Positions 34,944-44,391 of a stretch of DNA of 64,000 nucleotides are shown piece by piece; position 1 is the stretch's first letter, and each line of letters opens with the position of its first letter. A model generated the notes under the pieces. That model did not search any database. It had not been told where the DNA came from and saw only the letters and a list, made by a program, of their open reading frames with translations. This stretch comes from Salinimonas lutimaris. Its GTDB lineage: Bacteria; Pseudomonadota; Gammaproteobacteria; Enterobacterales; Alteromonadaceae. The stretch is taken from contig NZ_CP036536.1 in the NCBI RefSeq assembly GCF_005222225.1, forward strand, positions 706,001-770,000, written 5' to 3'. Both the position numbers and the translations under genes were made by a program.

Positions 34944-35396
34944 ATGAAATCGTTTAGCGTGCTTACCGCGACCTTTGCGGTGTCTTTGCTGGCTTTGTCA
35001 GCCTGGTCCTGCGCACAGGCACCGCATCAGACACTTACGTTTGACGAGGCGACCATTGAAATGGGCGGTAAAGCATATCAGCTTGAATATGCCAATACGC
35101 AGGAGCAGCGGGCCATGGGTCTGATGTTCAGAGAGCAGATGTGTGCCGACTGCGGTATGTTATTTAAGTTTGAGCCCGCTAAACAAGCCAGCATGTGGAT
35201 GAAAAATACTTTTATACCGTTGGACGTGGCATTTATCGACAGAAACGGCGTGATTACTGATATAAAACCACTCAACCCGCAGGAATTGAAATCTGTCGGG
35301 GCATCGAAAGTGGTGACGTATGCGCTGGAAATGAACCGGGGTTGGTTTGCTGAACATGACATTCATGTTGGCGACCAGATTATTGTCAATCCATAG
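34944..35396 (+). CDS. DUF192 secreted protein
   Basis: A 150-residue protein with a signal peptide (cut probably after CAQA, about residue 26) and a DUF192 domain. Family features are YANTQEQRAMGLMFREQM, GMLFKFEPAKQASMWMKNTFIPLDVAFID, and KYVLEMN-like TYALEMNRGWFAEH. DUF192 proteins are small periplasmic or cell-surface beta proteins of unknown function. The Cys before the presumed cleavage site does not form a good lipobox. lysC follows 31 bp after the stop, so the two may share a transcript. Confidence 0.85.
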   Translation: MKSFSVLTATFAVSLLALSAWSCAQAPHQTLTFDEATIEMGGKAYQLEYANTQEQRAMGLMFREQMCADCGMLFKFEPAKQASMWMKNTFIPLDVAFIDRNGVITDIKPLNPQELKSVGASKVVTYALEMNRGWFAEHDIHVGDQIIVNP

Positions 35397-35427
35397 CTGA
35401 ATAAAGCCAGCGAATACGGAGAACATC

Positions 35428-36777
35428 GTGACCAAAGCGTTAACTATCGCCAAATTTGGTGGTACCAGTGTTGCAACCTATGAAGCAATGCAAAACTGCG
35501 CCCGCATAGTGGTGGGCAATGAAGCAACCCGAATAGTAGTGGTCAGTGCCTCTGCCGGCGTGACCAATCATCTTGTGAGCCTGGCGCATACGCCAATGAC
35601 ACAGGAACAGATCGGCGATGTGTGCGAGGCTATCAAAGCCATTGAATACGCCATTTTAGAAAAATTACAGGACAAAACCGCTGTAGAAGCCAAATTGAAC
35701 GACCTGCTGGCAGAGATTCGTGAGCTGGCGTATCACGAAGAAATTCTGCACCGCGACGATCTGAAAGATCAGCTGTTGTCGATGGGTGAACGCATGTCTT
35801 CACTAATGTTCAGTCAGGTCGTAGCAGAAGCAGGCCAGTCGGCGATTAACTTTGACGTACGTAAAGTGCTTCGAACCGACAGCGAGTTTGGCTGCGCGGC
35901 GCCACAGCTGGAAACCATCAGCGAACTGGCAGAGCAATTACTGCGTCCTGAACTGGCGGCCAATATTGTAGTGACTCAAGGCTTTGTGGGAGCTGATGAT
36001 CAGGGACGTACCACTACGCTGGGGCGTGGCGGGTCAGACTTTACCGCTGCCTTGCTGGCCGAGGCACTGCGTGCACAGGTTTGTGAAATCTGGACGGATG
36101 TGGCCGGAGTATATACCACCGACCCGCGTATTGCCGACAAAGCCCATCCACTGCCTGAGCTGAGCTTTGAAGAAGCCGCAGAAATGGCGACCTTTGGCGC
36201 TAAGGTATTGCACCCGGCGACCATGGAGCCGGCACTGCGCCAGAATGTGAAGGTGTTTGTAGGCTCCAGTAAAGAGCCGGAAAAAGGCGGCACCTGGATC
36301 ATGAAAGACTGTGAAAATGAGCCGCCGTACCGGGCCATTACACGGCGTAAAGAGCAGGTCATGGTCACGGTAAAAACACCCAAAATGCTTTATGCCCAGG
36401 GCTTTCTGCAAAAGGTGTTTTCCATTATTGCCAAACATAAGCTCAGTGTAGACCTGGTAACCACGTCTGAAATCTCGGTGTCTTTCACACTGGATAATCC
36501 GGCAAATTCTGTGGCTTCACGCTTAAACCGTGAAACCATTGCAGAGCTGGAAACGATCTGTGACGTGAAAGTGGAAAAAGGCTTTGATCTGGTGACCGTA
36601 GTGGGTAACCACATGCAAACCGCCAAAGGGGTATCCAGCAAGATTTTTGCGGCGGTATCAGACTACAACCTGCGTATGATTTGCTTTGGTGCCAACCCGC
36701 ACAATATGTCACTTCTGGTTAACGAAGATAACAGTGCCGAGATAGTGCAAAAGCTCCACCATACACTGTTTGAATAA
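35428..36777 (+). CDS. lysC: Lysine-sensitive aspartokinase III
   Basis: A 449-residue aspartate kinase, the same length as E. coli LysC. It phosphorylates aspartate in the first step of the lysine/threonine/methionine pathway. The N-terminal kinase domain starts with KFGGTSVATYEAM and has GRGGSDFTAALLAEAL and TTDPRI. The C-terminal ACT pair (about 300-449) includes KVFSIIAKHKLSVDLVTTSEISVSFT and GVSSKIFAAVSDYNLRMICFG, the lysine-binding regulatory part. The start codon is GTG, with GGAG 8 nt upstream. A weak hairpin without a T run (36789-36814) follows. Confidence 0.95.
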   Translation: MTKALTIAKFGGTSVATYEAMQNCARIVVGNEATRIVVVSASAGVTNHLVSLAHTPMTQEQIGDVCEAIKAIEYAILEKLQDKTAVEAKLNDLLAEIRELAYHEEILHRDDLKDQLLSMGERMSSLMFSQVVAEAGQSAINFDVRKVLRTDSEFGCAAPQLETISELAEQLLRPELAANIVVTQGFVGADDQGRTTTLGRGGSDFTAALLAEALRAQVCEIWTDVAGVYTTDPRIADKAHPLPELSFEEAAEMATFGAKVLHPATMEPALRQNVKVFVGSSKEPEKGGTWIMKDCENEPPYRAITRRKEQVMVTVKTPKMLYAQGFLQKVFSIIAKHKLSVDLVTTSEISVSFTLDNPANSVASRLNRETIAELETICDVKVEKGFDLVTVVGNHMQTAKGVSSKIFAAVSDYNLRMICFGANPHNMSLLVNEDNSAEIVQKLHHTLFE

Positions 36778-37119
36778 CACCCCGTATCGATTCTCCCGCC
36801 ACCGCGGGGGAATCTAAATATGCTATTTTTAGCAACAGGCCATCTATGTATTAAGCGCGTTGAAAAGCACTTTGACTTCTTTACTAGAAAACTCGTTGTT
36901 CTCTCCCAAGTGACTTGAGTATATGTTGGGTAGAACCGGAAGACTCTTCGATTTACATAAGATTGGAGTCAACGTTTAAAAGCCAGAATAGAACTATTTC
37001 AACAAGCAGGAAGTGAACAGCATAAAATCTGCTTAAGCGATTAGATAAACAGATATGCGGCTACGGCCTGGGAGCTGCATTATATATGTAGATGTACCGA
37101 CTTAATATTTACACATAGT
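36778..37119. other. Non-coding AT-rich left flank of nuclease insert
   Basis: 342 bp with no credible gene. It starts with a stem (GATTCTCCCGC 36789-36799, GCGGGGGAATC 36804-36814, one G-U pair) that may end lysC transcription. The remainder is AT-rich with no recognised protein fragment. No clear direct repeats marking an insertion were found by eye. Confidence 0.4.
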
Positions 37120-38100
37120 CTAAGAAGTGATTATCTGCGGCAATATCCCGATACCCAATTGCTCTTTACTGGAAGGCGACAACTCATCTATTCTATCGTA
37201 AATCCAATCAACAAGCTTTGACCCATCCATTACAGATATGTTCTGTCTAGTAGCAAGTTCTAAAGTCTCATCAGCTACATTAGCTGTTGTGATAAGCCAT
37301 TTATCAACATGCTCATCTTCCTCGATAGCAGCCAATTGGCGAATACCCCATCCATCAGTCACTCCGCGGTGATGCTTAACTTGTATGAATACTCTATTAC
37401 TCGATACAGGGTCAGTTCGACTTGCTTCTATGTCGATATCAGAAATATCAGATGTCTTATTTTTTGCAGCTATATGCGCCGAATAACCTTCCAGTTCCAT
37501 GAGTTCTTTTACCAACCTCTCTAAACCATAACCGCCGCTTGCCAGTGTGGTAGACCCATCTTTCAGTCTTGAAAGTAACGTCTCTTTAAAGTCAGCAACT
37601 TGCTTGTCCTTTTTCTGTTGGAAAATACTATCAAAACAAACTTGGTTGTTGTCTTTTAACTGAGTGATGTAGCCCTCTATTTCATCTGCAAATTCATTCA
37701 GTGAAGCGATAGTCATTCTTATTTTTAAACGGCTTTCCAATCGCTCAGATAGCTTCGCTCGAGGAATTTTTATCGGTTCACCATTTTTATCTTTGAAGTA
37801 GTCGACATTAATGCGATTTGCTCCATAGCCACCATTTTCATCATAAGATTTTCCTTCTCGTACTATTCCAATGACAATAGCTCTGTGTACAGGAATTACG
37901 ACAATATCTCCGGGCCTAGAATGAAAAAATCGAGAAACTTGATTCTTTTGCCGACCAATATTGATCTTTTTATCTTCAACATATCTTATTAAATCTTCAA
38001 AGTTAGAGAAAGACGACATTTCAATGTTGGCCCACCCGTATCCAGCTAAATTTTTAGAAATTAAATCACTGGGGCTTCGAACTAAAATTATTTTATTCAC
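37120..38100 (-). CDS. Orphan Mrr-like restriction endonuclease
   Basis: A 326-residue protein, AT-rich and Lys/Asp-rich unlike its neighbours. The N-terminal half (about 1-120) has a PUA/EVE-like pattern (RPGDIVVIPVHRAIVIGIV). The C-terminal half is an Mrr_cat-type PD-(D/E)XK nuclease: helix with Glu194 (GLERLVKELMELEGYSA), Asp221/Asp223 (SDIDIEASR), then Gln240-x-Lys242 (IQVKHHRG). These are the catalytic residues of the QxK variant. No methyltransferase or specificity subunit is nearby. It is therefore probably a type IV-like enzyme cutting modified DNA, or a defence remnant; which modification is recognised is unknown. The GTG start has AGGAGA before it. Confidence 0.82.
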   Translation of the reverse strand: MNKIILVRSPSDLISKNLAGYGWANIEMSSFSNFEDLIRYVEDKKINIGRQKNQVSRFFHSRPGDIVVIPVHRAIVIGIVREGKSYDENGGYGANRINVDYFKDKNGEPIKIPRAKLSERLESRLKIRMTIASLNEFADEIEGYITQLKDNNQVCFDSIFQQKKDKQVADFKETLLSRLKDGSTTLASGGYGLERLVKELMELEGYSAHIAAKNKTSDISDIDIEASRTDPVSSNRVFIQVKHHRGVTDGWGIRQLAAIEEDEHVDKWLITTANVADETLELATRQNISVMDGSKLVDWIYDRIDELSPSSKEQLGIGILPQIITS

Positions 38101-38290
38101 ACTTTCTCCTTAAAGTTTATGAAATCCTGTATACCGAATTCTAATGCCTGAATTACTAAAAGATTGACAGTCACCGTTAAACAGCGACAGAGAGGCCGAC
38201 AATTATTCTTTGAGCAAGCTATAGCGACTTCAAGATTCGATTATAGTTGACTGTGGATGATTAGTTTGGACAGACACTCAATCTTTTTGA

Positions 38291-38815
38291 TTAAGCGTCG
38301 ATTTTGCGGCTCAGGGCTATCCATTGTGCACGATGACCGTGCATGGCACGGCTGATGGGAAATGAGCTGGTGACAAAGTGATGGGTTTTGACTTTGGCCA
38401 GGCGCTCAAACGAATAGTTCTGAGGCAGACCGGCGGCATGCAGGAAGCCGTTCAACATTCCCTGATGCTCGTTACTGCGAGTCTGAAATTGCGGGGACAT
38501 TAGCAGGCCGTACCCTTTGAGGGCAAGTACCTGATTGGTTCGTCTGACTTTGGCAATCATGGCCACATTAATCAGAATCAGGCATAAAAAGCCAAATACG
38601 TTGGGCAATGTGGCAATAGCGCTCACCCGCGGATAAACACTGAGCTGCTGCGCATAGAGCTCATCAAAATTCTGATACGTGACCAGCGCCATAGCAGCCA
38701 GTAACAGCAAGCTGGTGATAATGACCGCGGTCAGAATTTTCAGTGCTTTGTCGCGCGCATAAATGGCTTCTTCTATATCGGAAGCGGGACGCTGATGAGA
38801 ATGAGTATCTGGCAT
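38291..38815 (-). CDS. Two-helix membrane protein of unknown function
   Basis: A 174-residue protein. Hydrophilic N-terminus, two membrane helices (about 26-48 and 72-92), and a basic cytoplasmic tail rich in His, Arg and aromatic residues. Not recognised. It begins just after the terminator of the TonB-dependent receptor, so it has its own promoter. It borders the nuclease insert on its 3' side. Confidence 0.6.
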   Translation of the reverse strand: MPDTHSHQRPASDIEEAIYARDKALKILTAVIITSLLLLAAMALVTYQNFDELYAQQLSVYPRVSAIATLPNVFGFLCLILINVAMIAKVRRTNQVLALKGYGLLMSPQFQTRSNEHQGMLNGFLHAAGLPQNYSFERLAKVKTHHFVTSSFPISRAMHGHRAQWIALSRKIDA

Positions 38816-38829
38816 AACCGTTACATAAT

Positions 38830-38872
38830 AAAAAACCGCTTAGCATGATAACATGATGCTAAGCGGTTTTTT
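38830..38872 (-). terminator. Terminator of TonB-dependent receptor (minus strand)
   Basis: A 17-bp perfect stem AAAAAACCGCTTAGCAT / ATGCTAAGCGGTTTTTT with a 9-nt loop. A and T runs at its ends let it act in both directions; it directly follows the receptor gene on the minus strand. Confidence 0.9.
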
Positions 38873-38882
38873 CAAGCGCGGC

Positions 38883-40979
38883 TTAATAATCGTACTGTAC
38901 GCTTAACATGTAGTTTCGCGGACGACTCGGAAAATAGCGGTCGCCAGAGAAGCTTGAGTAATCTGCCCGCTCAGCATAGCGCTCATCCAGCAGATTATTG
39001 ACCCGGGCAAATACGGTCACCCCGTTGCCAAAGTCATAGGCGGTACGCAGGTTCAGTAAGTCATGGCCTTCATACTCGTGCAGATTTTCCGGATCCGTGT
39101 AGTAGTCATCCACATGTTGCCATTCCAGTGCTACCTGAGTGTGCGCATCTGGCAAAAAAGTCAGGCGTGTGTTGGTCTGAACCTTTGGCGCGGTGTCTAC
39201 GTCGTTGCCATGAATGTTGATGTCATTAAGCACCTCATTATGCTCATAGGTATGACGGGCATAGGTACCGGCAAAGGCCAGCTGCCACTGGTCCGTCAGC
39301 GCGTAATCCAGGGACAGTTCTACACCCCGATGCCAGGTTTCGCCGTTACTGACATTGAAAAAGTCACTGTCACGGTAAATTACGTTGTCTTTACGCAGGC
39401 TGTAAACAGAAACCTGATAATCCAGTGCCTGCCAGTTACCTTTCACCCCGGTTTCCACGTTGGTGGCGGTGACAGAGACTAAGTCAGCGAGCTGCTGGTC
39501 ACGCTGAAGACGATACAGCTCACTAGCCTGCGGCGCACGGTAGCCGCGTGAAACACTGGCATAGACCTGGGTTTGCGGACTGACTGCATAGCTTAGTGAC
39601 GCTTTTGGACTCAGGTTAGAAAAACTGTTGTCGGTGCTGGCCGGACGGCTATAGCGGCATCCGCCAAAGCCACACTCGGTACCATCATCGCGGGTACGGC
39701 CATCCAGCAGATTGTTGGTATAGTCGTAATTCATATATTCGTAGCGGGCACCAAATTGCACCTGCCAGGGGCCATCAGCCCAGTTCAGGGCGGCGTACGG
39801 CGCGACCATTGTGGCATCCACTTCGTAGTCGTAATGCTGTCCCTGCGGAACAGTTTCAACCAGAAAGGCAGAACCGGTGGTGGGGCTGTCCTGATACTGG
39901 CGCAGGCTGCCCTGGGTAAATTCTACATCCAGGCCGGCATCCACTGACCAGTGGGTACTTAGCTGATGACGATACTGGGTTTGCACTCCGGCGCCTTGTT
40001 GCTCGTTTTGTTCAAGCGGCGTACCGGGCAAAAAGTGCATACGAAAATCCATGTCCTGATCGCGCACATACGGCGTCACGGATAATTGGTCGCCGTTGTT
40101 CAGCGTCATTTCAATCCGGCTCCAGATACGCAGTGCGGTGGCTTCGCGAAACGCCCCCGGGTCCTCGTTTGTCTGCGCCAGCGCTTCGTTTTTATAGCTT
40201 TCAAAACCGCTGATATACCCGGCAGTTTCCTGATCCAGATGGGTGTAAGTCAGGCCTGTGGTGATATCCACATCATCGCCGTTATACCGGTGACGCAGAT
40301 TGACCTTCTCCTGATCAACGCCTTCTTCGTCACGGTAGCCGGTGTCGCGGGTAATACTGGCGTTAATACCAATCCCCGAGTTACCAAAATCCTTACCCTG
40401 ACGCAGCTTGACCCGGTTATAGCCGTAGGACCCGTAATCATAACCCAGCATATGTACATCCCGGGTAGTGTCCGGGGTGATGACATTAATCACGCCATGA
40501 ATGGCGTTTGAGCCATATAACACCGAAGCCGGACCTTTGAGTACTTCAATCCGCTGGGCCATTTCACTGTGTGCTTCAAACAACTCGTTGATATTACAGA
40601 AGCCGGCAGCCCGCAGTGGAATATTGTCTTCCGCCGCCAGAATGCCGCCGCACGCACCTGACCCTGTCAGTACCGGAGAGCGCAAAGCTGGCAGGTATTC
40701 CTGGCCATTGCCGCGCTGCACACCGGCACCGGCGACAAAGTTCAGCATTTCCTGAATGTGCTGAGAGCCGGTCAGAGCAATATCTTCCGGGCCGATGGTA
40801 TCGACAATGATACCAGGCTGTGTGGTATCGCCGGCAATACGGGTGCTGGTTGTCACAACGTGCTCAATAGACTGGCTGTCTGCATCCGGGCTGTTGGATT
40901 GTGCGGCCTGGCTGATGGCCGGGGTGAACGTAGCGGCGATGGCTGAGGCTAAAAGCGACAAAGCGCGGACGTCGGTCAT
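38883..40979 (-). CDS. TonB-dependent receptor (ligand unknown)
   Basis: A 698-residue outer-membrane receptor with a signal peptide cut after about ISQAA (residue 26). Plug domain features are EHVVTTSTRIAGD (TonB box region), QHIQEMLNFVAGAGVQRGN, and MAQRIEVLKGPASVLYGSNAIHGVINVITP. The C-terminal barrel ends in MLSVQYDY. A Cys pair in the plug region (GACGG and AGFCN) may form a disulfide. The start was taken at 40979 because AGGAGA lies 8 nt upstream and gives a signal peptide; an in-frame ATG 30 codons earlier would disrupt it. No Fur-like box was seen upstream, so iron control is not suggested. The substrate is unknown. Confidence 0.86.
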   Translation of the reverse strand: MTDVRALSLLASAIAATFTPAISQAAQSNSPDADSQSIEHVVTTSTRIAGDTTQPGIIVDTIGPEDIALTGSQHIQEMLNFVAGAGVQRGNGQEYLPALRSPVLTGSGACGGILAAEDNIPLRAAGFCNINELFEAHSEMAQRIEVLKGPASVLYGSNAIHGVINVITPDTTRDVHMLGYDYGSYGYNRVKLRQGKDFGNSGIGINASITRDTGYRDEEGVDQEKVNLRHRYNGDDVDITTGLTYTHLDQETAGYISGFESYKNEALAQTNEDPGAFREATALRIWSRIEMTLNNGDQLSVTPYVRDQDMDFRMHFLPGTPLEQNEQQGAGVQTQYRHQLSTHWSVDAGLDVEFTQGSLRQYQDSPTTGSAFLVETVPQGQHYDYEVDATMVAPYAALNWADGPWQVQFGARYEYMNYDYTNNLLDGRTRDDGTECGFGGCRYSRPASTDNSFSNLSPKASLSYAVSPQTQVYASVSRGYRAPQASELYRLQRDQQLADLVSVTATNVETGVKGNWQALDYQVSVYSLRKDNVIYRDSDFFNVSNGETWHRGVELSLDYALTDQWQLAFAGTYARHTYEHNEVLNDINIHGNDVDTAPKVQTNTRLTFLPDAHTQVALEWQHVDDYYTDPENLHEYEGHDLLNLRTAYDFGNGVTVFARVNNLLDERYAERADYSSFSGDRYFPSRPRNYMLSVQYDY

Positions 40980-41160
40980 TGAATCTCCTGAAAAAGGCGG
41001 GTCATTAATTGGTGGTAAGCGAGCAATGGTAAGTACATAAGGCTGATAAATAAAGGTAATCGGGCTCACTCATGCGCGTGATGAGATATACGCCATCCCA
41101 CCGCGGCAGGTTTACCGGTGGATATACCTACCAGCAGGCAGGGCGCTGATCAGATTGGCC

Positions 41161-41772
41161 TCAGGCCAGAATGACTCTGGCAGCCAGCCCCAGCAGTACA
41201 ATGCCGGTCAGGCGGTCGAGCAGCAGCGCATGCTGCTTAATTTTACTGACCACCGAAGAGTGAGACAGGACCAGTGCGATAAAGGTGTACCAGAGACCGT
41301 CAAGCAAAAACGGAGTGGCAACAATGACCGCTTTGCCAGACAACGACTGGGCCAGATGAATAAACTGACTGAATAACGCCAGAAAAAACAGGGCGATTTT
41401 GGGGTTGAGCAAGGAAATCAGGACACCTTCCCGGGCACAGGTTGCCCATGAAGTACGATTGCCGGCTTTTAATGCTGCGGCCACTCCTTGTCTGGCGGTC
41501 AGCGCTGTCAGACCCAGCCAGGCCAGATAAGCCGCACCACCATAGGTAATAGCCGTAAACAGGCGGGGACTTTGCTGGAGCATCAACGCCAGTCCGGTCA
41601 GCGACAACAGCGCATATACAGCAAGGCCTGAGGCATGTGACCAGGCGGTGATGATACCGGCTCTGCGGCCATTGGCCAAAGTGTGTTTAGCGACTACAGC
41701 AAGGCTCGGGCCTGGTGACATTGCCCCAATTAAAGTGACGGTAAATAACGAAAACCATGCTGCCAGTGTCAT
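41161..41772 (-). CDS. LysE/RhtB family amino acid exporter
   Basis: A 203-residue, six-helix inner-membrane protein of the LysE/RhtB family. The family signature GAMSPGPSLAVVAKHTLANGRRAGI lies at about 16-40, followed by hydrophobic helices and the conserved LLNPKIALFFLALFSQF segment near 115-135. It exports amino acids or derivatives such as homoserine; the substrate is unknown. Start at 41772 (GGAA before it) fits the family N-terminus better than an extension. It lies 100 bp downstream of a LysR-type gene on the same strand, a common regulator-exporter pairing. Confidence 0.88.
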   Translation of the reverse strand: MTLAAWFSLFTVTLIGAMSPGPSLAVVAKHTLANGRRAGIITAWSHASGLAVYALLSLTGLALMLQQSPRLFTAITYGGAAYLAWLGLTALTARQGVAAALKAGNRTSWATCAREGVLISLLNPKIALFFLALFSQFIHLAQSLSGKAVIVATPFLLDGLWYTFIALVLSHSSVVSKIKQHALLLDRLTGIVLLGLAARVILA

Positions 41773-41872
41773 ACGATTCCAATTGGCTGAAAAAGAAAAC
41801 GGTATCGTACGCGGAACGCTGAATGATTTGAAATCACATGTTTTCATGTGGGCTATGACTTTAAATCATTAT

Positions 41873-42787
41873 TTACTGAATAGAATAATCACTATGCTGA
41901 AAAGCAAGCAGCATCTGCTCGCGGGCCCAGCGATGCGCCGGATCATTGTCATAACGCGGGTGCCAGACAATAAAATACTGGTTCAGACGAGTCTCAAAGG
42001 GCAATGGCTTGTAGGTGATTTGCCAGTGCCGGCTCAGATTATCTGCAATATGACGTGGCATCACCATCAGGTTATCGCTGCCTGACAGACGGTTTATCGC
42101 CGCAGTAAAAAACGGTACCTTCAACACCACTTTGCGCTGCATATTATGGCGTAACAGCCAGGCATCCGCTTCGATATCCTTGTCGCCGCCGCCGGTCACT
42201 TTGATATGTCCGTAAGCGGTAAACTGACTGATGCTCAGTGCCGCGTGACGGGCCAGCGGATGGCCCTGACGCATCACACATACGCTGTGATCCTCGCCAA
42301 CTTTTAAATAGCTCAGTGTCTCGGGCGGCGAGACAAACATCGTGGAAGCCAGATGAATTCCGTTATCAGCCAGAGCATCCAGATACTGCTGTTGCCACAA
42401 GGTATAGTTAATCGACAGGCCGGGCGCCTGTTGTTGTAACCGGGCACTGATATCCGGCAGTACGTACTGGGCAATATAGTCGCTTGATGCAATTACCAGC
42501 TCATCCTGCCAGTCGGCAGGTACAAAAGGCACATCGGTGAACAAGTTATCACACTGGCGTAACAGCGTATCTAACTGAGGCTGTAATGCCTGAGCCCGGG
42601 GGGTAAGCACCAAACGGTTACCGTGGCGGACCAGTAACGGGTCGCCACACAATTCCCGGAGTTGCGCCAGTTGCCGGCTAACCGCGGACTGGGTCAGGTG
42701 AAGCCGCGCGGCGGCGCGACTGACATGGCGCTCCTGTAACAACATTTGCAACGAGCGCAATAAATTTAGATTTATCTGATTAAGCAC
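41873..42787 (-). CDS. LysR family transcriptional regulator
   Basis: A 304-residue LysR-type regulator. N-terminal winged helix-turn-helix (about 1-62: LNLLRSLQMLLQERHVSRAAARLHLTQSAVSRQLAQLR) and a substrate-binding domain (about 90-295). The start is a GTG without a clear ribosome binding site. It lies upstream of and parallel to the LysE-type exporter, not divergent, so which gene it controls is not shown by layout. Confidence 0.88.
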   Translation of the reverse strand: MLNQINLNLLRSLQMLLQERHVSRAAARLHLTQSAVSRQLAQLRELCGDPLLVRHGNRLVLTPRAQALQPQLDTLLRQCDNLFTDVPFVPADWQDELVIASSDYIAQYVLPDISARLQQQAPGLSINYTLWQQQYLDALADNGIHLASTMFVSPPETLSYLKVGEDHSVCVMRQGHPLARHAALSISQFTAYGHIKVTGGGDKDIEADAWLLRHNMQRKVVLKVPFFTAAINRLSGSDNLMVMPRHIADNLSRHWQITYKPLPFETRLNQYFIVWHPRYDNDPAHRWAREQMLLAFQHSDYSIQ

Positions 42788-43014
42788 AGCGACCAGTGAG
42801 TAAAAAGTCCGATGTCTCAGAATAACAGAGATTAACCAGATCGTGCTTGTTGGACACTGACTTAATTACTGCTGCTATACAGAGCATCTCAATCAAGGGA
42901 GGGCCGGAGAATCAGGCGGGTAATTGAAGTCACTGTAGCGGTTTTTATCTGACGGGGCAGGGAATAAGTCAGGGCGGACAATGCCGCCCTGTATCAGAAT
43001 GTTCCGGTTATGAA

Positions 43015-44391
43015 TTATGGAATAAACGGACCATCAAACGTATGGACAAATGAGGTTTCGGTATGTTTCTTGGTGACCATTTTCACAGTTGGCGTCAACG
43101 TACCGGCAAATTCACCGTTGACGTTATCCAGAAATGCCTCCACAAAACCACCTGGCATCGCATACCACGAGTAAGCCTGGGTATTATTTTCCGGCGGGTT
43201 AGCCAGTACCAGACCATGGCCATTGAGCGGCAGATAATCGCTCCGGATAGATGGACCTACAAAACCATACAAACCATCTACACCCACATCTTGTAACGCC
43301 GGAGCAAAGGTAAACTTATGGCTGATAGTCCATAAATAAACAAGGCCGCCAGAGAAGGTTGCATGTGGACGCTCAAGCTGCTGGTTTGTACAGTTGGCGT
43401 GCAGAATTGGCGGTAGCAGTTCAAACTCTGTCATACTGCCCTGTACTGACGACGCCAATCCGATATTACCATTGTAGTACTTAGCCTGAGGACTGACTGG
43501 CAGTTCGCCATCAGCGGCTGTAGCCACATCGGCAGTGCGATACGGTCCGGTATTAATCGGTCCGGTATTGTCGCTGTCATCCACCGCGCCACATTCTACT
43601 GTCTCACCAGGGCTGTTTCCTTCAAACAGCATGTACACCTGACCATCCTGAGGATTTTCAAATACCCACGGGTCGCGGAAACCGTAAATGATCGGACCGG
43701 CTGCAGACTGCTCAAGTGTCTGGTACATCTCACCATCAGCTTCGGCGATAATTTTGTGCTCGCTCCAGTCGCTAAAAGAAACACCGTTTGAGTCAGCCGA
43801 AATCGTTGCGCTGGCTACCACCAGTTTCTGCGTAAAGTATTCAGGGTCGTTCGGGCCTGCACCGTCACTGCCCGATGCCGTATAGTAAAAGTACACCTTG
43901 TCACCAATTAAGATGGTTGAGCCGGCCCATTCGCGAAGACCCGGTGGATCGACATCTTCAGGAAACACATCACCCTGATACTCCCAGCTCTCGCCATCAC
44001 GAGAGACGGAGTAGCCGATTTCTGCTGTCCAGTGACGCTGAGGGAAGGCGAGGTCGCGATCCGCGGTGAGTGAAAAAATAACTTTATAACCTTTGTAATT
44101 AACGGTACGCGCATTCAGGTTAGTCATTGGCCAGGTATCCCAGATCCAGACTTCATCTGTGATAATTTCCGTTGGCATTTCATCTAATAAAGGCAATGTA
44201 TTGTCGTCCGTGAGTGCAATGGTTGCTGCGTCCTGGCGCGTCCATGAATCAGTGTAGTCGGCCCATACAGGATAACTCGCTTGCTTTCTTGGGTTATCCG
44301 AAGAGGCTGCCTGAACCGAGCTTACTGCACCAAGGCCAAGCGCTACTGCGATTGATAAGGAAAGACTTCTCAGGGGACGTTTTTTTTTCAT
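43015..44391 (-). CDS. GH68 levansucrase-type fructosyltransferase
   Basis: A 458-residue secreted enzyme with a signal peptide (cut after VQAA, about residue 29). It is a five-bladed propeller glycoside hydrolase of family 68. Nucleophile Asp in the VWIWDTWPM motif, transition-state stabilising Asp in YGFRDPW, and acid/base Glu in QLERPH are all present. EGNSPGETVE is also typical. It converts sucrose to levan or fructo-oligosaccharide plus glucose outside the cytoplasm. Whether it makes polymer or oligosaccharide cannot be read from sequence. No sucrose permease or fructan hydrolase is adjacent. 564 bp separate it from the divergent dusA. Confidence 0.92.
   Translation of the reverse strand: MKKKRPLRSLSLSIAVALGLGAVSSVQAASSDNPRKQASYPVWADYTDSWTRQDAATIALTDDNTLPLLDEMPTEIITDEVWIWDTWPMTNLNARTVNYKGYKVIFSLTADRDLAFPQRHWTAEIGYSVSRDGESWEYQGDVFPEDVDPPGLREWAGSTILIGDKVYFYYTASGSDGAGPNDPEYFTQKLVVASATISADSNGVSFSDWSEHKIIAEADGEMYQTLEQSAAGPIIYGFRDPWVFENPQDGQVYMLFEGNSPGETVECGAVDDSDNTGPINTGPYRTADVATAADGELPVSPQAKYYNGNIGLASSVQGSMTEFELLPPILHANCTNQQLERPHATFSGGLVYLWTISHKFTFAPALQDVGVDGLYGFVGPSIRSDYLPLNGHGLVLANPPENNTQAYSWYAMPGGFVEAFLDNVNGEFAGTLTPTVKMVTKKHTETSFVHTFDGPFIP

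Noticed and set aside
35397..35427. Lysine riboswitch before lysC
   Set aside because: Only 31 bp separate lysC from the preceding gene, which is far too short for this element.
36900..37119. Transposase or integrase remnant beside the Mrr-like gene
   Set aside because: Short open stretches were translated by eye in several frames and none matched a known transposase; no terminal repeats or target duplication found.
40980..41110. Fur box upstream of the second TonB receptor
   Set aside because: No 19-mer with a reasonable match to the consensus was seen.
40980..41160. Possible riboswitch (cobalamin or similar) in the leader of the TonB receptor at 38883-40979
   Set aside because: Only a CCACCG/CGGTGG hairpin was found; none of the conserved blocks of known riboswitch classes could be placed.
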